Source: Lachnospiraceae bacterium (GTDB lineage: Bacteria; Bacillota; Clostridia; Lachnospirales; Lachnospiraceae). Taken from it: 64,000 bases of DNA. The stretch is from the NCBI GenBank assembly GCA_015057425.1, contig SVEL01000014.1:1-64000 (forward strand), given 5' to 3'. Below are positions 15,867 to 24,922 of the stretch, piece by piece. The position numbers and the translations under genes were made by a program. Under the pieces are notes generated by a model that saw nothing but the letters and a program-made list of their open reading frames with translations, was not told where the DNA came from and did no database searches. How positions within the stretch are numbered: the first letter of the stretch is position 1; each line of letters begins with the position of its first letter.

Positions 15867-16691
15867 TTAATCAGCTAAGAAAAACTTATCAATTACATCT
15901 GCTATTCCATCTTCTTCGTTGGAAGGGCAGATGTATTTTGCTTTTGCCTTAACATCATCGCAACCGTTGGCCATGGCAACTCCCATTCCTGCGTAAGCAA
16001 TCATAGTTATGTCATTATATCCGTCTCCACAGGCAACAAGCTGCTCCTTTGTATACCCTATCTTTTCCAAAAGCTTATCAAGAGACCTCGCTTTATCTAT
16101 CCCCGGAGGGCAAACCTCTATAAAGAAAGGTTCTGAACGGAATATATTAAGGCTACCGTAGAATCTGTTTGCCATTTCATAAGTAATATCCTTTGCGTAA
16201 TCCGGCTCAGCCGTAAGAAGAAATTTATTAACTCCAAAGTCTATCTCTGACCAAAAATCAATAGGTGCTATAACCGGCATCTTGGTTATAAATGCTTCTT
16301 TCTTTACATATTCATCATTTGGGTCTGTTGTGTAAATAGCTCCATTTTTGTATGTGTTAACCACACAATGGGTATCCTCAAGAAATTCCCTTATAGCCGG
16401 TACAAGTCTTTCGGGAACCGTCTGTGTATATAATACTTCCTTTGTTTTATAATCTATTATCTTACCACCGTTAAAAGAAAGAATATATCCGCCATACTTA
16501 TCCATTTCCAATTCATCAGCAAGGTAATATATACCTTCCGTCGGTCTTCCGGAAGCAAGAATCACTTTCTTTCCCGCATCTCTTAATCTGTATATAGCAT
16601 CTTTAACCACCGGTGTGATTTCCTTCTTATTATTAGTAAGAGTTCCATCAAGGTCTAATGCAATTATCTCATATTGATTACTCATAAGCAT
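15867..16691 (-). CDS. Cof-type HAD-IIB family phosphatase
   Basis: About 274 residues. HAD motif I is DLDGTLTNNKK, motif II lies in ILASGRPTEG, and motifs III/IV are seen in DKARSLDKLLEKIG and ACGDGYNDITMI. The cap domain between about 85 and 195 is the IIB type. Such enzymes dephosphorylate sugar phosphates or FMN/PLP-like substrates; specificity is not predictable. Several in-frame ATGs lie together (16706, 16691, 16685); AAAGGA favours 16691. It is convergent with mtnN. Confidence 0.9.
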   Translation of the reverse strand: MLMSNQYEIIALDLDGTLTNNKKEITPVVKDAIYRLRDAGKKVILASGRPTEGIYYLADELEMDKYGGYILSFNGGKIIDYKTKEVLYTQTVPERLVPAIREFLEDTHCVVNTYKNGAIYTTDPNDEYVKKEAFITKMPVIAPIDFWSEIDFGVNKFLLTAEPDYAKDITYEMANRFYGSLNIFRSEPFFIEVCPPGIDKARSLDKLLEKIGYTKEQLVACGDGYNDITMIAYAGMGVAMANGCDDVKAKAKYICPSNEEDGIADVIDKFFLAD

Positions 16692-16939
16692 TTCTATCCT
16701 TTCCATTCCAAATCATCGTCATTTATCTTTATCAGCTTTTCTAAGCATAACAGATTTAACATTCTTTTTCAAGAAATACCACCGAAGTGCCACCCTTTTA
16801 TATACGGTCGGACAATACCTATAGACATTTTTCGATGATATAATTCTTTTAACACCGGTTAAAGACATTATATTACAAATTGTGCGCATTACTTATTACG
16901 TAGCATCAAATTTTACAAGTACAAGGAGGATTTTACAAT

Positions 16940-17332
16940 ATGAATAATACTGATCGCGCTCTTTTACTAAAGGTAACGGAGCTACTGCATATGTTGGGAC
17001 TGCCTGCTCATATTAAAGGCTTCTACTATATAAGAGAAGCTATTATTATCTCGACATATAAACCACAATTACTTAACTCAATCACCAAATCTCTTTATCC
17101 TGAAATCGCAAATTCGTACCATACGAGCGTTGCAAGTGTGGAAAGAGCTATTCGACATGCCATCGAAGTTGCCTGGAGTCGTGGAAATATAGAAATTCTT
17201 ACAGAATACTTTGGACACAGCATTGCCTATCACAAAGGAAAACCTACTAATTCAGAATTTATTTCTATAATAGTTGATTACTTAAGAATCAACGACTTTT
17301 CGTATTCTCGTAACGAATTTATCAATTATTGA
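16940..17332 (+). CDS. stand-alone Spo0A-type DNA-binding domain protein
   Basis: 130 residues. Nearly the whole protein is the C-terminal effector domain of Spo0A: VTELLHMLGLPAHIKGFYYI and SITKSLYPEIA, the recognition-helix region SVERAIRHAIEVAWSRG, and GKPTNSEFISIIVDYLR. There is no receiver domain, so control by phosphorylation is lost or supplied in trans. GGAGG lies 10 nt before the ATG. A response regulator follows at 55 bp and a LuxR-type protein overlaps that, forming a three-gene regulatory cassette on one strand. Confidence 0.9.
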   Translation: MNNTDRALLLKVTELLHMLGLPAHIKGFYYIREAIIISTYKPQLLNSITKSLYPEIANSYHTSVASVERAIRHAIEVAWSRGNIEILTEYFGHSIAYHKGKPTNSEFISIIVDYLRINDFSYSRNEFINY

Positions 17333-17387
17333 CATATAATAACAGCATATGTTACCTTGTTTTTGAATTTTACCATTGGGGTGTTTT

Positions 17388-18113
17388 ATGCTTAATACAA
17401 TTATCGTTGATGATAGCCAAATATGTATGGAAATGCTTTTAGATGTGTGCAAAAATCGTTTTTCTCTAAATTTGAAAGGCTTTACAGAGCCTATAGATGC
17501 TTTAAAGTATACTGAAACCAACTGCGTTCAGCTCGCTTTTCTCGATATAGATATGCCTGCAGTCAATGGCATTGATCTTGGTCAATTATTGAGAAACATT
17601 AATCCGGATATAATCCTTATCTATATCTCTTCTAAAAAGGAAAGCTGCTTTGACGCAATGTTAATTAAGGCTGACGGATTTATTCCTAAACCTTTCCATG
17701 TATATGATATTGAGTATGCCGTAAATCGTGCAGTTGTCCTTGCAACAAATCAAAATCATTATATTTGTGGCGAGCTCGCAGACACATTTAAATTAATAAT
17801 TGGACAAAATGTCGTGCATTTTTCAAATTCCAGATCTAATGACCTGCTTGCTCTTTGTACCGCAAGAGAGGGTCAGCCTGTATCGACGGAAGAAGCCATT
17901 AAAACTCTATGGCCTGACAGAATAGTTGATGACAAAACTAAACGCTTATACAGAAAGGTTACATCTAACATTCGAGACACTCTGAGGGAATACACTGATA
18001 CAGAAATTTTCTGTACTGCAAGGGGCTGTTGCTATATTAATCCTAAAAACATACATATTCGTAACCGCCACAATAATCTTCGGAGTTTTACAAATGACAG
18101 ATATAACACCTAG
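17388..18113 (+). CDS. response regulator with winged-helix-like C-terminus
   Basis: 241 residues. The receiver domain (about 1-125) keeps the acidic pocket (IIVDDSQ), the phosphoacceptor Asp in LAFLDIDMPAVNGI and the conserved Lys in GFIPKPF. The C-terminal part (about 150-225: AREGQPVSTEEAIKTLWPD...KRLYRKVTSNIRDTL) resembles a transcriptional winged helix of the SARP/OmpR type. A TTG 12 bp upstream opens the frame, but GGGG(TG) precedes the ATG at 17388. It lies between the Spo0A-like gene and the LuxR-type gene, and overlaps the latter by 20 bp. Confidence 0.85.
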   Translation: MLNTIIVDDSQICMEMLLDVCKNRFSLNLKGFTEPIDALKYTETNCVQLAFLDIDMPAVNGIDLGQLLRNINPDIILIYISSKKESCFDAMLIKADGFIPKPFHVYDIEYAVNRAVVLATNQNHYICGELADTFKLIIGQNVVHFSNSRSNDLLALCTAREGQPVSTEEAIKTLWPDRIVDDKTKRLYRKVTSNIRDTLREYTDTEIFCTARGCCYINPKNIHIRNRHNNLRSFTNDRYNT

Positions 18114-18921
18114 TTCATCTCATGATTGTCTTATAACACTTAATGAAAAATCTCAATATATCTTATCATCTGCAGACCGCCGCTTCTTAGCTTTATGCGG
18201 TCTGTCAGATAAATCTATCGGTTGTGATATTAAAAACTTCTTTCCTAAAGATTTTATCGACCACCTGAACCTTATTTACAGAACCTACCTTCGCAATAAT
18301 ACATATTCTCATTACAAAGGGGAACATTATACAGTAAGTATCCCTTGTGCTGACGGAAACTTTACTGATATTATTATAGATATACAGTCCACAAATTCAT
18401 TTCCTGAATTTAAGTGTACTCTTTCTTCAAAAAATGGCAACCAGGATTTAGTACCCTACCATGATTTTAACTGTTGTCGTATTGATAATCAGCAAATCGC
18501 ATATGTGTCACCATATCTTGCTGCATTTTTAGATAATCGTAATATATCTGTCATCGAGTTACTGAGAAAGCTTACCGAAATAACCTCTTCCCGAAGTGAA
18601 CAGACCATATCCGGTCTTACCATTATAAATAATACCGTAAATGCAAGATATACTATTTCTCTTCACATTATCTTTTCATCAATATCACGAAATTCTTATT
18701 TAGCATTTATAACGGAACCGAATGAAAACGAGAAACTATGTTCTTTAAACACTCTTAGTCCGAGAGAATACGAAACTTTACGTCTTGCCTCACAAGGGTT
18801 TACCAACAAAGAGATTGCAGACAGGCTCTTTGTAAGTCAAAGTTGCATAAATAAATTTTTATCATCAGCGTATCATAAAATAAATATCTCTTCCAGAACA
18901 GAACTTGCGCCACTACTTTAA
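18094..18921 (+). CDS. LuxR-type helix-turn-helix regulator with PAS-like N-terminus
   Basis: 275 residues. The C-terminus is a clear LuxR HTH (LSPREYETLRLASQGFTNKEIADRLFVSQSCINKFLSSAYHKI). The N-terminal ~110 residues (YILSSADRRFLALCGLSDKSIGCDIKNFFP) look like a PAS sensory domain, and a second PAS-like stretch may lie at about 125-200. The start is inside the preceding response-regulator gene (20-bp overlap), so the two are probably translated together. The signal is unknown. Confidence 0.85.
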   Translation: MTDITPSSSHDCLITLNEKSQYILSSADRRFLALCGLSDKSIGCDIKNFFPKDFIDHLNLIYRTYLRNNTYSHYKGEHYTVSIPCADGNFTDIIIDIQSTNSFPEFKCTLSSKNGNQDLVPYHDFNCCRIDNQQIAYVSPYLAAFLDNRNISVIELLRKLTEITSSRSEQTISGLTIINNTVNARYTISLHIIFSSISRNSYLAFITEPNENEKLCSLNTLSPREYETLRLASQGFTNKEIADRLFVSQSCINKFLSSAYHKINISSRTELAPLL

Positions 18922-18998
18922 ATCTGTCTCTTTTTGTTGACTTTTGTATATACCGGTAATAAAATACAAGTAAATATTTTTAAAAAGGATGATTACTT

Positions 18999-20522
18999 AT
19001 GGCTGAGAAAACAAAAAAAAGAAGTCCGATAATTGAATTTATCTCAGGAAAGTCCTTAGGACTTATCCTTGCTCTTATACAACTTATAATATCAGTAGTA
19101 TTTTTAAGTTTCATTGCGGAACTTCAAATTCTTCCGCTTAAATATTTTGGAATTATTGCACTGGGTTTATTCATATTGTTCCTTATAACATTTTTAACCC
19201 AGTTTTATCCGAAGATTTCCATTCCGTTTAAACTCTTTGCGATAATAATACCTGTCGTATTGATTTTTATATATGGAAAATACATTCGACCTATTGATAA
19301 CCTGGTAGATGACATAGGAAATGCAGGAACACAGACCCACGTAATGGCTTTGTATTCCCTTGCTGATAAAGATACAACCATCAAAGATGAAGATGCTTAT
19401 CTTATAGGATACTTGGGCGGTGCTGACCTTGAAAGTTCCACCAAATACATTGATGACCTTAAAAAATCCTTGGAAATTTCTTTCGAAACTAAAGAATATG
19501 AAACCTACGAAGATGGTGTAATTGCATTATTTAACGGCGATATCAATGCCCTTATATTAAATACGGCATACATCGAACTTATTACTGACAGTTCTCTGAT
19601 TGACCACCTTGATGCCGATATGCGAAATAAATTTCTTAACTTTGCTACTCTTACAAAAGTAATAAAAGAAGTGGAATACGAAGTGGAAATTCCAACCACC
19701 TTACCTGATAACACATATGTACGCCCGGATGTAACTAAGGATCCGTTTTGCATGTATATAAGCGGAATTGACGTATACGGAAAGATTACCAAAACAAGTC
19801 GAAGTGACGTAAATATTCTTGCATTTATTAATCCTAAAACAAAACAGATTCTTCTCGTAAACACACCGAGAGATTCCTATGTAGTAAACCCATACTCATA
19901 TGGTAAGAAGGATAAACTTACACATGCAGCAATTTACGGTATCGATTCGTCTATAGGCGCTTTATCGGAATTATATGGTCTTGATGTAGACTTTTTCTTC
20001 CGCGTTAACTTTACGGGATTTACAAAAATAATTAACGCTTTAGATGGTGTCAATGTATATTCACAGTACAAATTCTCATCCGGTGGATATGACTTTGTAA
20101 AAGGATACAATGAACTTAATGGTGAACAGGCATTAATCTTCTGTCGTGAAAGAAAATCTCTTCCGGGCGGTGACAGACAGCGTGGTAAGAATCAGATGGC
20201 AGTTATCACTGCCGTAATAAAGAAAATGGCTTCATCTAAACTTCTTACAAACTACACTGAAATCATAAACAGTATTAACGGAAGTTTCCAGACAAGCCTT
20301 ACTTCAGATGAAATTTCTTCTTTGATAAAGATGCAGATAAATGATATGTCCTCATGGAATATACAGACTTTCAGCGTTGACGGCTCCGGTTCTATGGAAT
20401 ACACTTACACTTCACCGAAAGGTAAACGCTCAGTAATCATACTCAATGAAGAAACTATAGCAAAAGCCAAGGTTCTTATAGAACAGGTATATAATGGTGA
20501 GACAATTAACCTAAATCCTTAA
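18999..20522 (+). CDS. LCP (LytR-CpsA-Psr) family protein
   Basis: 507 residues. Three transmembrane helices (about 15-40, 45-65 and 72-92) precede a spacer domain (about 100-245) and an LCP domain (about 250-430). Key LCP features are the sugar-pyrophosphate-binding residues in NTPRDSYV, the segment VNALDGV-like IINALDGVNVYS, and the CRERKSLPGGDRQRGKNQ arginine cluster. LCP enzymes attach polymers such as teichoic acids or capsule to peptidoglycan. AAAAGGATG precedes the ATG. The 3' end overlaps the convergent DUF3881 gene by 17 bp. Confidence 0.92.
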   Translation: MAEKTKKRSPIIEFISGKSLGLILALIQLIISVVFLSFIAELQILPLKYFGIIALGLFILFLITFLTQFYPKISIPFKLFAIIIPVVLIFIYGKYIRPIDNLVDDIGNAGTQTHVMALYSLADKDTTIKDEDAYLIGYLGGADLESSTKYIDDLKKSLEISFETKEYETYEDGVIALFNGDINALILNTAYIELITDSSLIDHLDADMRNKFLNFATLTKVIKEVEYEVEIPTTLPDNTYVRPDVTKDPFCMYISGIDVYGKITKTSRSDVNILAFINPKTKQILLVNTPRDSYVVNPYSYGKKDKLTHAAIYGIDSSIGALSELYGLDVDFFFRVNFTGFTKIINALDGVNVYSQYKFSSGGYDFVKGYNELNGEQALIFCRERKSLPGGDRQRGKNQMAVITAVIKKMASSKLLTNYTEIINSINGSFQTSLTSDEISSLIKMQINDMSSWNIQTFSVDGSGSMEYTYTSPKGKRSVIILNEETIAKAKVLIEQVYNGETINLNP

Positions 20523-21390
20523 TAGTTCCCTGAAGCCACAGATTCCCTTTGAATCTTCTGCCGGCAAGTGGTTCTCCCATAAGATCCTTTGCATTTATCA
20601 TTATGTTAAAAATAAAATCGTTGCAGGAAAGTACCAATCCATAAACTTCCTCTTTGGTTATTATGTTGATAGTCTTTTCCACCGACACGATATCAGCAAC
20701 AATTGTATAAAGATCACATTCAAGGCCGTATGGCATAAAGCTTGAATCAACTATGGAAAATACATCTTCAAACATTATTCTTCTTGAAAGTTTTGAATAT
20801 GTATCCATATCTTCAAGCGTCAGCGTTTCAATGGCTCTTTCATCACCTTTACGTGCAGCGGTGATTAGCTCCATACGGTTTTGAAGTTCTTCTTTTCTTT
20901 CATTCTCATTCTTCTCTTCCTTGATAATAGGCAAAAGAACTCTTCCTGACAGAGATAATCCCGAAAATGCCACCGCAGGAACACTTAATTCCTTATTCTC
21001 CTTTATCCACTGATAGCATTGTCTTGAATTCTGAACCTGAAAGATAAGTGATACTCCTATTCTTATATCATCACATATACCCAGAAAAACTCCAACATCT
21101 TTCTTACTTTCTATAGATGGCTGTTCTTCTTTTGTATCATATACTCCATCTACAAAAGGCATATAATAATCAAGTTCAAATTCCTTTTCATCAACAAGAT
21201 GACCACACCAAATTATACCGAAGTTATCACCATAGTAGGTTTTCACTTCAGCCCATTTACTGCCGTCATCTCCTATATATAATTCATCCTCCATAGATTC
21301 CTTATAATTCATATATTTTTGTAAAACAGCAACCAAGTCCTTCTTGGAAACAGAATCCCCGAACCCGATTGCTTTCAAATACTTATGCAT
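20506..21390 (-). CDS. DUF3881 family protein
   Basis: 294 residues beginning MHKYLKAIGF, the characteristic start of DUF3881, a Lachnospiraceae family without known function. No transmembrane segment. A central charged linker (about 160-180) separates an N-terminal and a C-terminal domain. A TTG one codon upstream opens the frame; AAGGAAG before the ATG at 21390 decides the start. It is convergent with the LCP gene and lies just downstream of the tRNA-Arg gene. Confidence 0.8.
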   Translation of the reverse strand: MHKYLKAIGFGDSVSKKDLVAVLQKYMNYKESMEDELYIGDDGSKWAEVKTYYGDNFGIIWCGHLVDEKEFELDYYMPFVDGVYDTKEEQPSIESKKDVGVFLGICDDIRIGVSLIFQVQNSRQCYQWIKENKELSVPAVAFSGLSLSGRVLLPIIKEEKNENERKEELQNRMELITAARKGDERAIETLTLEDMDTYSKLSRRIMFEDVFSIVDSSFMPYGLECDLYTIVADIVSVEKTINIITKEEVYGLVLSCNDFIFNIMINAKDLMGEPLAGRRFKGNLWLQGTIKDLG

Positions 21391-21417
21391 CAATATTACT
21401 TCCTTAAATAAAAATAA

Positions 21418-21489
21418 TGCCCACAGTAGGAATCGAACCTACAACTAGCCCTTAGGAGGGGCTTGTTATATCCATTTAACTATGTAGGC
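21418..21489 (-). tRNA. tRNA-Arg (anticodon CCT)
   Basis: The minus strand folds as a cloverleaf: acceptor GCCTACA/TGTGGGC, anticodon stem AGCCC/GGGCT with loop CTCCTAA (anticodon CCT), and T-arm GTAGG-TTCGATT-CCTAC. No CCA is encoded. The D-arm is rather A/T rich, as is common for this tRNA. Confidence 0.93.
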
Positions 21490-21652
21490 ATATCAGTTAA
21501 AAGTTAAATCATCTGAAAATTTCATCTAATATTCTACTCGAATATGTTTATTTAGTCAACATTAGCTTTGATTTTATTTGAAGTATGGTTAATTATGTGT
21601 TATACTCTTACTATATTGTCCGATAAGATTTTCTTATCAGAATGGAGTGTGT

Positions 21653-22753
21653 ATGGAAGAAAATAAAAACAAAAGCCCTCATAAGGTTAATACAGTAATT
21701 TTCATAATTCTGTTCCTTATAGCTATTTTATTCGAAATATATTGGATTATGACCTATCCGGAAGATATATTTATGCTCATAGGAATCGGGTTAGTTGCCA
21801 TAATTATGGGATTCTTTGCTTTTGAAGGCATTATGGATACTTATATGGAAGTTCAAAAGCAACGTTATGAACAGAATGAGATGCTTATTAAAACTCAAAA
21901 AGCTCTTTACCTTGCCACAAAGAAAAACTCGGCTATGTTAGAAACAAAGTCTGAACAGAATATAGAAGCCATAAAGTATCTGGTACTTAAAATGTCAGAA
22001 AATCAGCAGCAAATGACTAATCTCATCCGTGAGAACAACGAAGAAATGGCAAAGCGTATAGAAACTTCCGGTTCTGACTTTTCATCATCAGATATCTCTC
22101 AATTAGTAGACAAGCTTGCCAAGTCCAATGAACGTCTCACCAAAGAAGTTCAGGCTGCTGTTACGGTTAATGAATTGGTTAAGTCAAATGCTGAATTAGT
22201 CAAAAGTGTTAAAGAAGTTCTCGGTCAGTCAGTAAGCGCCGTATCATCATTAGAGGAAACTCCGGCTTTTGACGAGATGCCTGTTGCTGACGAGGTTCCT
22301 GTTTTTGAAAAAACTCCGATAGCTGAGGAGATTCAGATTGCTGACGAAGTTCCTGCTTTCGAAGAAACTCCGATAGCTGAGGAGATTCAGATTGCTGACG
22401 AGGTTCCTGCTTTTGAAGAAACTCCGATAGCTGAGGAGATTCAGATTGCTGACGAAGTTCCTGCTTTCGAAGAAACTCCGATAGCTGAGGAGATTCAGTT
22501 AACTGATGAAATCCCGGTTGTCGAGGAAGTTCCTGAAGTTACCGAAGCCTTCTCGTATATAGAGGAAGAAACCGAAACAACTATAGAATCGTTTGAGTCC
22601 GAAATCGAAATTGAGGAAACAACCTCCGAAGAGATTTCCGAATCGGAAGTCGAAGAAACTCCTGCTCCGGAACCTTCACCATTCGAAGCTGTTCCTGAAA
22701 GTAACGGACTTTTATCGGAAGATGAAATAGCTGCATTATTTGCAAATCTATAA
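21653..22753 (+). CDS. membrane coiled-coil protein with tandem 18-residue repeats and EIDALL-like tail
   Basis: About 366 residues. Two N-terminal transmembrane helices (about 13-32 and 38-57) and a coiled coil (about 65-195) are followed by an acidic Pro-rich region. Four near-identical 18-residue repeats (ETPIAEEIQIADEVPAFE) lie there, followed by a Glu-rich stretch. The last residues, NGLLSEDEIAALFANL, resemble the N-terminal LSQDEIDALL motif by which FliM and FliY bind CheY-P. A GTG 6 bp upstream opens the frame; GGAG precedes the ATG at 21653. Family not recognised. Confidence 0.8.
   Translation: MEENKNKSPHKVNTVIFIILFLIAILFEIYWIMTYPEDIFMLIGIGLVAIIMGFFAFEGIMDTYMEVQKQRYEQNEMLIKTQKALYLATKKNSAMLETKSEQNIEAIKYLVLKMSENQQQMTNLIRENNEEMAKRIETSGSDFSSSDISQLVDKLAKSNERLTKEVQAAVTVNELVKSNAELVKSVKEVLGQSVSAVSSLEETPAFDEMPVADEVPVFEKTPIAEEIQIADEVPAFEETPIAEEIQIADEVPAFEETPIAEEIQIADEVPAFEETPIAEEIQLTDEIPVVEEVPEVTEAFSYIEEETETTIESFESEIEIEETTSEEISESEVEETPAPEPSPFEAVPESNGLLSEDEIAALFANL
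22313..22528 (+). repeat. 54-bp in-frame tandem repeat, about four copies
   Basis: Copies start at 22313, 22367, 22421 and 22475 (exactly 54 bp apart) and are nearly identical, differing at a few third positions; the last copy is divergent. The copy number could vary by slippage without a frameshift. Confidence 0.9.
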
Positions 22754-22769
22754 TATGTATATAACAAAT

Positions 22770-22797
22770 AAAGACCGGTTCCAACGAACCGGTCTTT
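22770..22797. terminator. bidirectional terminator
   Basis: AAAGACCGGTTC / GAACCGGTCTTT forms a perfect 12-bp stem with loop CAAC between the convergent repeat-protein and recombinase genes. The A/T ends of the stem supply U-runs on both strands. Confidence 0.9.
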
Positions 22798-22814
22798 CCT
22801 AATCACTATAATTA

Positions 22815-23549
22815 TTAATTATTCTTATATGCTTCCATAATGCTTTCAAGTTCAACTAAAAGACAATCAACTTTTCCGTAAAATGCATCTGAATTTGCCG
22901 GATTTGAAAACTGCTCTTTTATTGTTGTAAGTTCATCAACAATATTGGATATTCTGGTAATACCGCTATTATTCTTATATAACATATAACGGCTTCTTTC
23001 ATTCTCTTCCGGAGACATTTTTTTGAGAATAATCTGGATATTTGGCTTTTCACCTATGTATCTGTAAGTGATTGAAGGAGATGCATGGTTAAATGCATTC
23101 TGTAAATAGTAAATATCATTTGTTCTCTTATAGTATCTCCATGCAAATGTCTTTCTCATAGTCTGAGCACCTATAGATGCTAAACCTATCTCTTTACCTA
23201 CACTTCTAAGAACTCTGTATGCCTGTTCTCTTGACACCGGCTGTGAATCTCCCAGATAACCAACTATAAGATAATCATTTGCTTTCTTGTTTTTACAGAA
23301 ATCACTGATAATCTTTTTCACATCTTCAGGAACATGGTATTCTGTAACAATACTTTTTGTTCCTATTACTGCCTTGATTACATCTTTGTTAAGAACATCT
23401 TTAACCTTTAACTGTAATATGTTCTGCAATGACATTCCTGTCTCCACACCGATCATAAACATAATGTAATACTTATCATCGACCTCTCTTAACTTTTGCT
23501 GAAATGTTACTAATGTTTGTTCATCCTTTATAGGTGCTACCCAATTCAT
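22815..23549 (-). CDS. tyrosine recombinase-like protein with altered catalytic residues
   Basis: 244 residues. The fold of a tyrosine recombinase catalytic domain spans about 1-175. The motifs are TGMSLQNILQLK (usually TGLR..DIL.LK; Arg replaced by S40), GAQTMRKTFAW (usually HxLRKTF; His replaced by Gln) and NHASPSITYRYIG (His and the Tyr nucleophile retained). It has no separate core-binding domain, but has a C-terminal coiled extension. GGAGG precedes the ATG. It lies 14 bp downstream of the D,D-carboxypeptidase gene on the same strand, an unusual partner for an integrase. It may be a non-catalytic DNA-binding protein. Confidence 0.8.
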   Translation of the reverse strand: MNWVAPIKDEQTLVTFQQKLREVDDKYYIMFMIGVETGMSLQNILQLKVKDVLNKDVIKAVIGTKSIVTEYHVPEDVKKIISDFCKNKKANDYLIVGYLGDSQPVSREQAYRVLRSVGKEIGLASIGAQTMRKTFAWRYYKRTNDIYYLQNAFNHASPSITYRYIGEKPNIQIILKKMSPEENERSRYMLYKNNSGITRISNIVDELTTIKEQFSNPANSDAFYGKVDCLLVELESIMEAYKNN

Positions 23550-23563
23550 ATCTCTACCTCCAT

Positions 23564-24922
23564 TTATCTTCTTCTATATTTGTAACGTTTTCTTATTCTT
23601 CTTCCCGACATTACGTAGTTGTATCGTCTGGACTTTCTTTTCTTTGCTATCTTTATAATCAGGATAATAAATAATATTAACAGAATAATCGCTGCCAACA
23701 CCATAAAAACGTACTTGATTTCTATAACTTCCCGCTTATTAGTTTCATTGGGAATGTCGCTTACTATAGGCACTGACGGTCCAACCTGTGAATTATCTTT
23801 AGAACCGGCAGTCAATTTAACCGGTACGCTTCCGAGAAACTTTCCGTTACCAAAAAACTCAATATTGGCAAGTATTCCACCTTCAGTTGTATCACTATAA
23901 GAAACTTTTCTTTCATATTCCTTAAGCTCAGTTCCCTTTGCAATAACTATATCTGTTTCTACAAGACCTATTACATTGCTTGAACTCTTAAATATACCAT
24001 TATATTCTGAAAAAAAGCTTCCGCTGTTGAGCAATGTTCCAAAAGTCTCATCCGATACCGTTGTTCTTTCAAAGTTTGTAAAACCATAATCCAATAGCTT
24101 CTTTGTATCCTTATATACATTGTCTGTATTGGATTTTAAAACTACGGATATAAGCGATAAGTCCCCATACTTTGCATGAGTTACAAGTGTGCTTCCGGCC
24201 TGCCCCGTAGTTCCTGTCTTTCCGCCGATAGCTCTTTCATCGTAAGCACTTCTGGTTGATACTATCATATTGTGTCTGTGCCATATGGAATAAGGCTTGT
24301 CATTTTTATTGGTTGCCGGCATTCTATATGCATCTTCACCCCAAACCTGACAAAAGACATCATTTTTAATTGCCTGTTTGGCTATCTTGGCAAAATCTCT
24401 GGCCGTTGTATAATGATTATCATCATGAAGTCCGCTTGGATTTACAAAATTGGTATTTTCCGCTCCCGCTTCCTTTGCATACTCGTTCATCAGCTTTGCA
24501 AATTCTTCTTCACTGCCTCCCACATGCTCTGCCAATCCGTTTGCAACTTCATTGGCAGACCTTAAAACAAGAACATAGAGACAATCCAAAAGATTTACTT
24601 CTTCTCCCGGAACAATACCGATTCTCGCTGCATCATATGGCAGAGAATAGATAGAATTCTTCGAAAAGGTTACTGTTTCTTCAAGTGATGCATTTTCAAT
24701 CGCAACAATGGCCGTGACTACCTTTGTTATACTTGCCGGATACATAACATCGTCTGCATTCTTTTCATATAGGACAGCTCCCGTTTCCGCATCTATCAAT
24801 ATAGCAGCCTGTCCATATATATCCGGTGCTTCCGGCCAATATAACTGGTCTGCATATACCGGCAAATCAAATATCCCCAGTATAATAAAGCACATACTGA
24901 TTATGCTTATTATTTTACGCAT
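23564..24922 (-). CDS. D-alanyl-D-alanine carboxypeptidase (serine-type, S11)
   Basis: About 452 residues with a signal peptide (about 1-25, ending PVYA). The penicillin-binding motifs are SITK (SxxK), SANE (SxN) and GGKTGTTG (KTG). It trims pentapeptides in peptidoglycan. A beta-rich C-terminal domain and a transmembrane helix (about 405-428) with a basic tail anchor it, as in DacF-type enzymes. A GTG 30 bp upstream opens the frame; AAAGGAAA before the ATG at 24922 and the signal peptide favour the ATG. It probably shares a transcript with the recombinase-like gene. Confidence 0.93.
   Translation of the reverse strand: MRKIISIISMCFIILGIFDLPVYADQLYWPEAPDIYGQAAILIDAETGAVLYEKNADDVMYPASITKVVTAIVAIENASLEETVTFSKNSIYSLPYDAARIGIVPGEEVNLLDCLYVLVLRSANEVANGLAEHVGGSEEEFAKLMNEYAKEAGAENTNFVNPSGLHDDNHYTTARDFAKIAKQAIKNDVFCQVWGEDAYRMPATNKNDKPYSIWHRHNMIVSTRSAYDERAIGGKTGTTGQAGSTLVTHAKYGDLSLISVVLKSNTDNVYKDTKKLLDYGFTNFERTTVSDETFGTLLNSGSFFSEYNGIFKSSSNVIGLVETDIVIAKGTELKEYERKVSYSDTTEGGILANIEFFGNGKFLGSVPVKLTAGSKDNSQVGPSVPIVSDIPNETNKREVIEIKYVFMVLAAIILLILFIILIIKIAKKRKSRRYNYVMSGRRIRKRYKYRRR

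Noticed and set aside
21600-21652. Sigma-28 promoter (TCCGATAAG) for the repeat-bearing protein
   Set aside because: No TAAA-like -35 at 15-16 bp, and the sequence also forms a GATAAG...CTTATC dyad.
22815-24922. Integrated mobile element marked by the recombinase gene
   Set aside because: No att repeats, no other mobile genes, housekeeping neighbours, and catalytic residues altered.
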